From contig CAUAWV010000025.1 in assembly GCA_958433005.1 (NCBI GenBank), positions 1-33,310 of the forward strand: a stretch of DNA of 33,310 nt, given 5' to 3'. Positions 7,686 through 15,231 of this stretch are shown piece after piece. The DNA is from an uncultured Collinsella sp. Lineage in GTDB: Bacteria; Actinomycetota; Coriobacteriia; Coriobacteriales; Coriobacteriaceae. Every line of letters begins with the position of its first letter. Position 1 is the stretch's first letter. The notes beneath the pieces were generated by a model. It had not been told where the DNA came from, made no database searches, and saw only the letters and a program-made list of their open reading frames with translations. Made by a program: the position numbers and the translations under genes.

Positions 7686-9839
7686 TTACTGAACTTTGCT
7701 GGCGAACTCGAGGTACTGCATGCGCTGCAGCTTGTCGATCGTCGAGGCGTATGGGCTGTCTTCCGATTCCAAGTCGTAGCGCAGCCCGTCGGCACCGAGA
7801 TAGCCGGCGACATTGATGGTGAGTACATCTGACCTTGTCGCAAGCAGGGCCTTTTGGTAATTGGTGAGCGGAGCGCCGATCTTATTAAGGGTAATGGCTG
7901 CAATCTCGTTTGCCCCGACGGTGTCGTAGACGTTGAGCTCGGTATTGCCGGCGATCTCATAGTTAGCCCAGACGAGATATGTCGACTGATAGATACGGAA
8001 AGCGTGGCTTGCCGTATCTTCCTGAGGGTACAGCTCGTCGTTGAGAGTCGTTGCGGCGCTCGGCTGATGGTCGCCAAAAAAGACAAGAACAACCGGTCTG
8101 CCGATATTGCGGAGCTCGTTGATAAAGTACTCGAGGTCCCGGTCGGATGCGTTGATGCAGGTGAGATAGGTGTTGAGCGCGCTGTTGGCACCCTCACTGG
8201 CTCCCTCGACCCAATAGTTTGTCAGCTCTTCGGCGGGAACGGTGCCATAGTCGTAGCCGCCGTGATTTTGCATCGTGACGTCAAAGATGAACTGCGGGGC
8301 TTCGTTAGTTCTAAGCAGGTCGAGTATCTTGTCGTAGGTGGCGTAGTCGCATACGCCGGCATGGTAATAGGGCGCACCTTCGAAATCGCCGATTGAAAGA
8401 AAGTCTCCAAAGCCCAGCTGCTGATAGATTTTATCTCGATGGTAGTTGACGGGGTTTTGCGGGTGCATAGCGGTAGCGGTATACCCAAGCTCTTTAAGGT
8501 CCTTTGCCAGGCTGTTGACGCCATTCATCTGATACAGCTGATAGGGGATTTTGCCTAATCCGACAAAGGCCGTTGTCGCTCCGGTCAAAAATTCGAATTC
8601 GGAGTTCGCCGTTCCGCCACCGGCGACCGAAGCGAGCATGGTGCCGCGAACAAGTGTGTCGGGAAGCGAGTTGTAGAATGCGGGGCCGGTGTACCCGTCC
8701 GTCTGGAGCTGCTCAAAGCACGAAAGGTCGCTAAAACTCTCGTTCATGACGGCAACAATCGTCGGCTTGATTTCATTGAACTGGGCAACGGCCGCCGCGC
8801 GCTGTTCGCTCGAGCCATATGTGCTGTCGTAGACGGCGGCGAGCTCCTGCTCGATGCTCTGCGCCTCATCGGGCGTATAGTCTTTGGGCTTCTCAATGGG
8901 CAACTCGTTGACCATTTCGGTGAACGAAGTGATAAAACCCTGAGACGCATACGTGGTGATGGGCTGCCAACGGTCAAATCCAAAATCCAGCGCCTGCTCC
9001 AAGTCGATGTTGGAAAAGCCTGAGAGCCCCACAACGGTCACTAGCAGAAAAGCACAGAGGTTAGCGGCGATAGCGGGGAAGACATGGGTGGGCGTACGGA
9101 GCTTTCGCGGTCGGATGAGCGAAAGAAGCCCCAGGGAAATCTCCAGCAGCGCGAGAGAGGTTACGATTCCGGCGGTAAAGGTAAACTCGTATCCCTCGCT
9201 CACTTCCATTGCGGTGCCAAGGGCCAAGATATCGCTTGGCAGGATGGCTTCGCCTTTAAACGTTATGACGAAGTGCTCGGCAATGCCAAGGATGCAGCAG
9301 ACGACGGGCACGAGGGCCATGACGCCTCCATGACGCTGTCCCAGCAAATAAAGGGAGAGCAGAACCGTCGCGAGCAGCCCGACGGAAAACCCGAATGAGT
9401 TGGCGGGAATGCGATAGAACGTTTCGTTGCAGGCAATTTCGAGTGAAACGAACGAGAGCGCTGAAACAGCGGCGATGACAAGGATGTCACGGCAAATACA
9501 GGCAACCGTTCCCGTCGCAAGGTCGGTTTGGTCGATAAGTCCCGAAACCAAGGGCTCGACAAGAAGCATGACGGCGGCAGCACCGAGCGCCGAATAAGAA
9601 AGGACCCATAGAGAGCTGCCCTCATTTACGAGCAATTGATTCGTAACCCATGCAGCTGCCACGCCGAGCGGGATGAGGAGCGTCGCGCACCAAAAGACGC
9701 GGGCAATGGGTGGCTTTTCGTTGCGTTTGATTGAAAAATACACGCGCACGACGACGGCGGCCACGATAAGGACGGCGATGAATATGGGCAGATTGGCCAT
9801 GTCGCTCGAAGTGATTTCAAGGGGGATATCTTCGGTCAT
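7686..9839 (-). CDS. LTA-synthase-family membrane sulfatase
   Basis: The product (717 aa) has about eight predicted membrane segments in its first 300 residues and an extracellular sulfatase-fold domain in the second half. It resembles LtaS-type glycerol-phosphate transferases, which move glycerol phosphate from phosphatidylglycerol to an acceptor outside the membrane. Visible motifs are NESFSDLS, which contains a metal ligand, the candidate nucleophile Thr410 in GGGTANSEFEFLTG, the MHPQNPVNYHRD segment and the metal-binding GDHQP. I chose ATG at 9839 (AGAGGAA 6 bases upstream); an upstream extension to 9914 would read through the probable promoter region. It is monocistronic and divergent from uvrA. 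Whether it makes lipoteichoic acid or modifies another glycolipid cannot be told. Confidence 0.88.
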   Translation of the reverse strand: MTEDIPLEITSSDMANLPIFIAVLIVAAVVVRVYFSIKRNEKPPIARVFWCATLLIPLGVAAAWVTNQLLVNEGSSLWVLSYSALGAAAVMLLVEPLVSGLIDQTDLATGTVACICRDILVIAAVSALSFVSLEIACNETFYRIPANSFGFSVGLLATVLLSLYLLGQRHGGVMALVPVVCCILGIAEHFVITFKGEAILPSDILALGTAMEVSEGYEFTFTAGIVTSLALLEISLGLLSLIRPRKLRTPTHVFPAIAANLCAFLLVTVVGLSGFSNIDLEQALDFGFDRWQPITTYASQGFITSFTEMVNELPIEKPKDYTPDEAQSIEQELAAVYDSTYGSSEQRAAAVAQFNEIKPTIVAVMNESFSDLSCFEQLQTDGYTGPAFYNSLPDTLVRGTMLASVAGGGTANSEFEFLTGATTAFVGLGKIPYQLYQMNGVNSLAKDLKELGYTATAMHPQNPVNYHRDKIYQQLGFGDFLSIGDFEGAPYYHAGVCDYATYDKILDLLRTNEAPQFIFDVTMQNHGGYDYGTVPAEELTNYWVEGASEGANSALNTYLTCINASDRDLEYFINELRNIGRPVVLVFFGDHQPSAATTLNDELYPQEDTASHAFRIYQSTYLVWANYEIAGNTELNVYDTVGANEIAAITLNKIGAPLTNYQKALLATRSDVLTINVAGYLGADGLRYDLESEDSPYASTIDKLQRMQYLEFASKVQ

Positions 9840-9851
9840 GGACGTTCCTCT

Positions 9852-9889
9852 GTTACAGCAAATTAAGTTCAGTATTAGATTACTGTAAC
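9852..9889. promoter_or_regulatory. inverted repeat upstream of the LTA-synthase-like gene
   Basis: Perfect 7-base arms GTTACAG (9852-9858) and CTGTAAC (9883-9889) are separated by 24 bases of AT-rich sequence. They lie 13-50 bases before the start of the minus-strand gene, where its promoter should be. A weak -35/-10 pair (TTACAG, 17 bases, TAATTT) can be read on the minus strand within it. The spacing would suit a dimeric regulator binding two half sites, but this is inference. Confidence 0.35.
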
Positions 9890-9957
9890 CTTTCCACGGC
9901 ATTTCGAGAAACAAAGCGCCCGATACGCAAAGCTAAAGGTCTGCGAATCTTGTATTA

Positions 9958-9971
9958 CGAACATCTGTGCG
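9958..9971 (+). promoter_or_regulatory. LexA (SOS) box-like site upstream of uvrA
   Basis: The sequence CGAACATCTGTGCG matches the Gram-positive/actinobacterial LexA consensus CGAAC-RNRY-GTTYG at 12 of 14 positions. It is 61 bases before the uvrA start and about 27 bases before the candidate -10 box. The left half site is perfect and the right half has one mismatch. Confidence 0.4.
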
Positions 9972-9998
9972 CGTCGAGTGCGCTAAACTCATCGGCAG

Positions 9999-10004
9999 TA
10001 TGAT
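9999..10004 (+). promoter_or_regulatory. candidate -10 box of uvrA
   Basis: TATGAT matches five of six -10 positions and lies 28 bases before the uvrA start codon. No good -35 hexamer is visible at the expected distance. Confidence 0.4.
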
Positions 10005-10032
10005 TCGATGCAATAGGAGGCAAGGAGCTTCC

Positions 10033-12912
10033 ATGTCTGATTCTTCTATCGTTATTCGCGGCGCCCGTGAGCACAACCTCCGTGATATCGATGTTTCCAT
10101 TCCGCGTGACCAACTCGTGGTCATTACCGGTCTTTCTGGCTCGGGCAAGAGTTCGCTGGCATTTGACACTATCTATGCCGAGGGCCAGCGTCGATACGTC
10201 GAGAGTCTTTCGAGCTATGCGCGCCAGTTCTTGGGACAGATGGACAAACCCGACTTGGATTCAATCGACGGCCTTTCGCCGGCTGTTTCGATCGATCAAA
10301 AGACGACATCCAAGAATCCTCGATCGACGGTGGGCACCGTAACCGAGATTTATGACTACCTGCGACTGCTGTTTGCTCGCGTCGGTACGCCGCACTGCCC
10401 CGAGTGCGGTCGCATAATCGAGCGCCAGACGACCGACCAGGTTGCCGATAAAGTCCTGGCTGCGGGGGAGGGCCGCCGCGCGTTCGTGCTGGCACCGGTG
10501 GTTCGCGGTCGTAAGGGCGAGTATGCCAAGCTGTTCGAGGATCTTCGCGCCGAGGGCTTTAGCCGCGTGCGTGTCGACGGTGAAGTGCGCTCGCTCGACG
10601 ATCCGATCGATCTGGACAAGAAGTTCAAGCACGATATCGAGGTCGTGGTCGACCGCATCGTGATCCGTGAGAACTCTCTGGGCCGTATCGCCGAGTCTGT
10701 TGAGCAGGCGACCGCGCTGGCGCACGGCAATGTGAACGTATACTTGCTGCCCGACCGCGACGCTCCCGAGGGGACCGAAGGCGAGTTGCTGGAGTATTCG
10801 CTGGCGTTAGCGTGCCCGGAGCATGGGCACTCCATCGATGACCTGCAGCCGCGTGATTTCTCGTTCAACGCGCCCTATGGCGCGTGCCCAGAGTGCGATG
10901 GCCTGGGCTTTAAGAAGACGGTCGATGCCGAGGCCCTAATCGAAGACCCCTCGAAGTCGATCGCCGACGGGGTCTTTGGCAGCCTGTTTGGCAACTCTAA
11001 CTACTATCCGCAGATTTTCGCTGCGGTCTGCAAACACTTTAAGGTGAGCGTCGATACGCCGTGGAAGGATCTGCCTCCGCGGGTGCGTCGCGCGTTTTTA
11101 GACGGCATGGGCGACCAGAAGATTTCGGTCGACTATCAAAAGCTCGATGGGCGCCGCAGCCAGTGGGACACCAAGTTCTCGGGCGTGCGCAATATCCTGT
11201 ACGAGCGCTATACCGAGACGACGAATGAGAACACCAAGGCGCGCTTGGAGAAGTACATCCGCGAGGAGCCGTGCTCGAGCTGCCACGGCGCTCGTTTGCG
11301 CCCCGAGATGCTCGCTGTTACCGTAGGCGGTAAGTCCATTTACGAGGTCTGTTGCCTATCGTGCCGCGAGTCGCTCGAGTTTTTTGAGGGCTTGGAGCTT
11401 ACCGAGCGCCAACAATTTATCGGCGGGCGCATCGTTAAGGAAATCCTGGAGCGCCTGCGCTTTCTGGTCGATGTCGGACTCGACTATCTGACCCTCGACC
11501 GTGCCTCGGCGACGCTTTCCGGAGGCGAGGCCCAGCGCATTCGCCTGGCAACGCAGATCGGCGCCGGCCTCATGGGTGTGCTGTACATTTTGGACGAGCC
11601 GTCGATCGGCCTCCATCAGCGCGATAACGAGCGCCTGATCAAGACGCTTGAGCGCCTACGCGATATCGGCAATACCGTCATCGTCGTCGAGCATGATGAG
11701 GATACGATTCGTGCTGCCGACTATGTGATCGACATGGGCCCCGGTGCGGGCGTGAACGGCGGACACGTGGTCGCCGCGGGAACGCCTGCCGATATCATGG
11801 CGTGCCCCGATTCGATGACGGGTGCCTACCTGACCGGCAAGCGAATGATTCGGGTTCCCGATGAACGCCGCAAGCCCGGTCGCGGCTGCCTTAAGATCAC
11901 GGGCGCCCGCGCCAACAACCTCAAAAACGTTACCGCCAAGATCGAGTTTGGTACGCTTACGGTCGTTACCGGCGTGTCGGGATCGGGTAAGAGCTCCCTG
12001 GTTACCGACACCATCGCACCTGCCCTTACGAATGCCATTCACCGTTCGACGCGCCCTGTGGGTCCGTATAAGAAAATCGAGGGCATCGAGTGTATCGATA
12101 AGGTGATCGATATCGACCAGTCGCCGATTGGCCGCACGCCGCGTTCCAACCCTGCTACCTATATCGGCCTGTGGGATGATCTTCGCGCGCTGTTTGCGAG
12201 TACGCCGGAGTCGAAGGCGCGCGGCTACTCGCCGGGTCGTTTCTCCTTTAATGTGAGTGGCGGGCGCTGTGAGGCGTGCAAGGGCGACGGACAGATCAAG
12301 ATCGAGATGCACTTCCTTCCCGATATCTATGTCCCCTGTGAGGTCTGCGGCGGCAAACGCTACAACCGCGAGACACTCGAGGTCACCTACCGTGGCAAGA
12401 CTATCTCGGACGTACTTGACATGAGCGTGGCCGAGGCACTGGCTTTCTTTGGGAATATCCCGCAGATCAAGCGAAAGCTCCAGACGCTGTACGACGTAGG
12501 CTTGGGCTACGTGAGCCTGGGCCAGCCCGCCACGACGCTCTCGGGCGGCGAGGCGCAGCGTGTGAAGCTCGCCAAGGAGCTTCATCGACGCCAGACGGGC
12601 AAGACGTTCTATATTTTGGACGAGCCGACGACCGGCCTTCATTTTGAGGACGTCCGCCAGCTGCTCGATGTGCTGCAGCGCTTGGTCGATGCGGGCAACA
12701 CGGTGCTGGTGATTGAACACAACCTTGATGTCATCAAGGTTGCCGACCGCCTGATCGATATGGGTCCCGAGGGCGGTAACGGCGGCGGAACCGTCGTGGT
12801 TTCGGGTACACCGGAGCAGGTTGCGGACTGTCCGCAGAGTTATACGGGCAAGTTTTTGGCGCCGTTGCTTAGGCGTGATCGGGAGCGCCAGGCTCAACTT
12901 GATGCTCAATAA
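10033..12912 (+). CDS. uvrA: excinuclease ABC subunit A (UvrA)
   Basis: UvrA (959 aa) is the dimeric ABC-type ATPase that first recognises helix-distorting lesions and loads UvrB. The first Walker A GLSGSGKS is at 33-40 and the first signature LSGGEAQ at 495-501. The second Walker A GVSGSGKS is at 647-654 and the second signature at 836-842. Both Walker B segments (LDEPSIGLH and LDEPTTGLH) are present. Zinc modules are visible as CPECG near 120, Cys pairs in the 250-290 region, and C746, C749, C769, C772 in the C-terminal half. I chose ATG at 10033 because AAGGAG lies 5 bases upstream; the frame is open to 9967 without family similarity. It is followed by a hairpin and appears monocistronic, possibly SOS-controlled. 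Confidence 0.97.
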   Translation: MSDSSIVIRGAREHNLRDIDVSIPRDQLVVITGLSGSGKSSLAFDTIYAEGQRRYVESLSSYARQFLGQMDKPDLDSIDGLSPAVSIDQKTTSKNPRSTVGTVTEIYDYLRLLFARVGTPHCPECGRIIERQTTDQVADKVLAAGEGRRAFVLAPVVRGRKGEYAKLFEDLRAEGFSRVRVDGEVRSLDDPIDLDKKFKHDIEVVVDRIVIRENSLGRIAESVEQATALAHGNVNVYLLPDRDAPEGTEGELLEYSLALACPEHGHSIDDLQPRDFSFNAPYGACPECDGLGFKKTVDAEALIEDPSKSIADGVFGSLFGNSNYYPQIFAAVCKHFKVSVDTPWKDLPPRVRRAFLDGMGDQKISVDYQKLDGRRSQWDTKFSGVRNILYERYTETTNENTKARLEKYIREEPCSSCHGARLRPEMLAVTVGGKSIYEVCCLSCRESLEFFEGLELTERQQFIGGRIVKEILERLRFLVDVGLDYLTLDRASATLSGGEAQRIRLATQIGAGLMGVLYILDEPSIGLHQRDNERLIKTLERLRDIGNTVIVVEHDEDTIRAADYVIDMGPGAGVNGGHVVAAGTPADIMACPDSMTGAYLTGKRMIRVPDERRKPGRGCLKITGARANNLKNVTAKIEFGTLTVVTGVSGSGKSSLVTDTIAPALTNAIHRSTRPVGPYKKIEGIECIDKVIDIDQSPIGRTPRSNPATYIGLWDDLRALFASTPESKARGYSPGRFSFNVSGGRCEACKGDGQIKIEMHFLPDIYVPCEVCGGKRYNRETLEVTYRGKTISDVLDMSVAEALAFFGNIPQIKRKLQTLYDVGLGYVSLGQPATTLSGGEAQRVKLAKELHRRQTGKTFYILDEPTTGLHFEDVRQLLDVLQRLVDAGNTVLVIEHNLDVIKVADRLIDMGPEGGNGGGTVVVSGTPEQVADCPQSYTGKFLAPLLRRDRERQAQLDAQ

Positions 12913-12932
12913 ATAGGCGATTCAGTTTATGG

Positions 12933-12963
12933 GCGCCATCGACTCCTTGTGATTCGATGGCGC
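12933..12963 (+). terminator. hairpin after uvrA
   Basis: A perfect 10-base-pair stem (GCGCCATCGA at 12933-12942, TCGATGGCGC at 12954-12963) with an 11-base loop lies 20 bases after the uvrA stop. The following TTGCTGT is a poor U-tract, so termination may be partial. Confidence 0.5.
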
Positions 12964-13001
12964 TTGCTGTGCCGAAGTGACGTATGCAGCCGAATTGGAC
13001 A

Positions 13002-13007
13002 TATACT
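13002..13007 (+). promoter_or_regulatory. candidate -10 box of the ybaK-murJ-uvrC operon
   Basis: TATACT matches five of six -10 positions. A weak GTGACG lies 19 bases upstream. It is 37 bases before the ybaK-like start codon. Confidence 0.4.
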
Positions 13008-13044
13008 TAATCCTTGCGTCCGAATGCGAGGGAAAGGATATGCC

Positions 13045-13545
13045 ATGGCAAAGGCTGTAAAGACGCCAAAAACCAATGCGATGCGCGAGCTGGAAAGCGC
13101 CGGCATTTCCTATGTTCTACATACGTACGAAGACGATGGCGATGAGTCGGTGGGCCTGGGGGTCGCGATTTCGGAGCAGCTTGGCGAGGAGCCCGGTCAA
13201 GGATTTAAGACTTTGGTCTGCGTGACACCGTCCAACGACTATGTCGTGTGCTGCATCCCTGTTGCCGACGAGCTCGATCTAAAGTCCGCCGCGCGTGCCG
13301 CGGGGGAGAAGTCCTTGGCCATGATGCATGTGAAGGATTTGCTTGCGGCGACTGGCTACGTTCGCGGCGGCTGCAGCCCGGTCGGTATGAAAAAACGCTA
13401 CCGGACGCTCATTGATGAGACGTGTGTCCTTTGGGATACCATTTTTATTTCGGGAGGCAAGCGTGGTTATCAGCTCGAGCTTGCACCCGATGATTTAATT
13501 GCATTTTGCGGGGCGACGGTTGCCGCGATTACGAGAGAGGACTGA
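13045..13545 (+). CDS. ybaK: YbaK/EbsC-type aminoacyl-tRNA deacylase
   Basis: The product (166 aa) is a single-domain YbaK protein, a family that hydrolyses mischarged Cys-tRNA(Pro) in the cytosol. Family features include VALGV-like GLGVAISEQLG near the first third, the FKTLVC strand, the CCIPVADELDLKSAA segment with the general-position Lys, and YVRGGCSPVGMKK with the conserved Gly-Gly-x-Ser-Pro loop. GDESVG and RTLIDE are also typical. I chose ATG at 13045, with GGAAAGGA 6 bases upstream. The stop is 3 bases before murJ, so the two are cotranscribed. The substrate Cys-tRNA(Pro) is inferred from family membership; other tRNA-editing substrates are possible. Confidence 0.9.
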   Translation: MAKAVKTPKTNAMRELESAGISYVLHTYEDDGDESVGLGVAISEQLGEEPGQGFKTLVCVTPSNDYVVCCIPVADELDLKSAARAAGEKSLAMMHVKDLLAATGYVRGGCSPVGMKKRYRTLIDETCVLWDTIFISGGKRGYQLELAPDDLIAFCGATVAAITRED

Positions 13546-13548
13546 GCG

Positions 13549-15231
13549 ATGCCGCAGGAAGAATTGAAGCGCGGAGCTCATTTTGCAAAAGAATCTGCGC
13601 CTCAGACACCCTCATCCGAAGCTTCTTCGTCGCGAGATGACACTGACGACATGGGCTCGTCGGACTACTCCACGGTTGGTCGTTCCGCCGGGCTTATGAC
13701 CATCCTGACCATCGTGTCTCGCGTCACCGGTTTTATCCGCACGTGGGCAATGGCGGCCGCTATCGGCATGTCGCTACTCTCGTCCTCCTATCAGGTCGCC
13801 AACAACCTGCCCAATATGCTCTACGAACTCGTGATGGGCGGCATGCTCGTGACGGCGTTTTTGCCCGTGTACATGGGCGTGAGGCGTGAGCAGGGTCGCG
13901 AGGCCTCTAACGAGTACGTGGGCAACCTGCTCGGTATTCTGCTATTGGTGCTGGGTGGCATTTCGTTGCTGGGGACCGTGTTCGCCCCGGGCTTTATTTG
14001 GACGCAATCGTTCCTTTCGGGTGACGGCGGCAGCATGGATACCGCTGCGTTCATGTTCCGTTTCTTTGCCATCCAGATTCTGTTTTATGGTTTGGGCTCG
14101 GTGTTCTCGGGCGTTCTCAACGCACACCGCGACTACTTCTGGTCGACGTTTGCCCCGGTCCTCAACAATGTGATCGTCATTGCGAGCTTTATGGGTTTTG
14201 CGCCCGTGTCCGCACAGTTTGGCGAACGTGCCGGCATCATCTTGATTGCGGCCGGTACGACCCTCGGTGTCTTTGTTCAGATGGCATGTCAGATCCCCGC
14301 GCTTGGTAAGCACGGCGTGCATCCCCATATCCATATCGACTTTAAGGACCCCGCACTGCGCCAGACGATTGCGCTCGGTATCCCGACGCTGCTCGCCACG
14401 GTGTGCATGTTTGTCTCGACTTCTATCACCAACGCTGCCGCGCTGGTGGTCCAGCCCGAGACTGGCCCTTCCGTCATCGCCTATGCGCGCCTGTGGTACA
14501 CGCTGCCCTACGCGCTGATTGCCGCCTCGCTTTCGACGGCGCTCTATACCGAGCTCTCTCACGACGCACAGGAGAAGGATTACGACAGCGTTCGCACGGG
14601 CATTTCGCGTGGCGTCGCCCAGATGCTGTTCTTCCTGATTCCGTTCGCGTTGTACCTGATTGTCTTCGCGCGTCCGCTCAACATGATTTACTGTGCCGGC
14701 AAGTTTGATGAGTCCGGCGTGGCGCTGGTGTCCGAGTTCCTTGTCTACCTGGCGTTCTCGCTGCCGCTCTACGGCGTGGTCGTGTTGATGCAGAAGAGCT
14801 TCTCTGCCTTGCTCGACATGAAGCCCTATAGCCGCTATTGCCTGTATTCCGCCATCGGCCAGGCCGGCTCGGTTCTGCTGTTTGGCGTTGTGCTGGGCTT
14901 CGGTATGCCGGCAATCGCGCTTTCGTATGTCGTTGACTACGTGATCTTGGTCGGTTGTTCGCTGTGGTGGCTGCGTCGTCGTCTACGTGGCCTTCAGGTC
15001 AAATCTATCCTGCATGGCGGTTTCTTTGGCCTTTTGCTCGGTGGCCTGGGTGCTGCCGCAGGCGCCGGCGTCATGTGGGCGCTTGAGCACTTTGTCGGGG
15101 CACTTGGCGGCTCGATTCTGATTACTCTTGGCTACGTTTGCGTTGCGGGTGTCGTCTCGCTTGCTGTTACCTTTGGCCTTGCCGTCGTCCTTAAGATGCC
15201 CGAGGTCTCGGCGCTGATTCGTCGCAAGTAG
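13549..15231 (+). CDS. murJ: lipid II flippase MurJ (MviN)
   Basis: The product (560 aa) is a MOP-superfamily polytopic membrane protein expected to flip lipid II across the membrane for peptidoglycan synthesis. After a hydrophilic, Ser/Glu/Asp-rich N-terminal extension of about 45 residues come the family motifs: ILTIVSRVTGFIRTW at about 50-65, the ANNLPNMLYELVMGGML segment, FFAIQILFYGLGSVFSGVLNAH, and AYARLWYTLPYALIA. About fourteen membrane helices are predicted by eye. GAGAGAGG lies 8 bases upstream of the ATG. A second in-frame ATG 34 codons in would remove the acidic tail and cannot be excluded. It is sandwiched between ybaK and uvrC with almost no spacing. Confidence 0.93.
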   Translation: MPQEELKRGAHFAKESAPQTPSSEASSSRDDTDDMGSSDYSTVGRSAGLMTILTIVSRVTGFIRTWAMAAAIGMSLLSSSYQVANNLPNMLYELVMGGMLVTAFLPVYMGVRREQGREASNEYVGNLLGILLLVLGGISLLGTVFAPGFIWTQSFLSGDGGSMDTAAFMFRFFAIQILFYGLGSVFSGVLNAHRDYFWSTFAPVLNNVIVIASFMGFAPVSAQFGERAGIILIAAGTTLGVFVQMACQIPALGKHGVHPHIHIDFKDPALRQTIALGIPTLLATVCMFVSTSITNAAALVVQPETGPSVIAYARLWYTLPYALIAASLSTALYTELSHDAQEKDYDSVRTGISRGVAQMLFFLIPFALYLIVFARPLNMIYCAGKFDESGVALVSEFLVYLAFSLPLYGVVVLMQKSFSALLDMKPYSRYCLYSAIGQAGSVLLFGVVLGFGMPAIALSYVVDYVILVGCSLWWLRRRLRGLQVKSILHGGFFGLLLGGLGAAAGAGVMWALEHFVGALGGSILITLGYVCVAGVVSLAVTFGLAVVLKMPEVSALIRRK

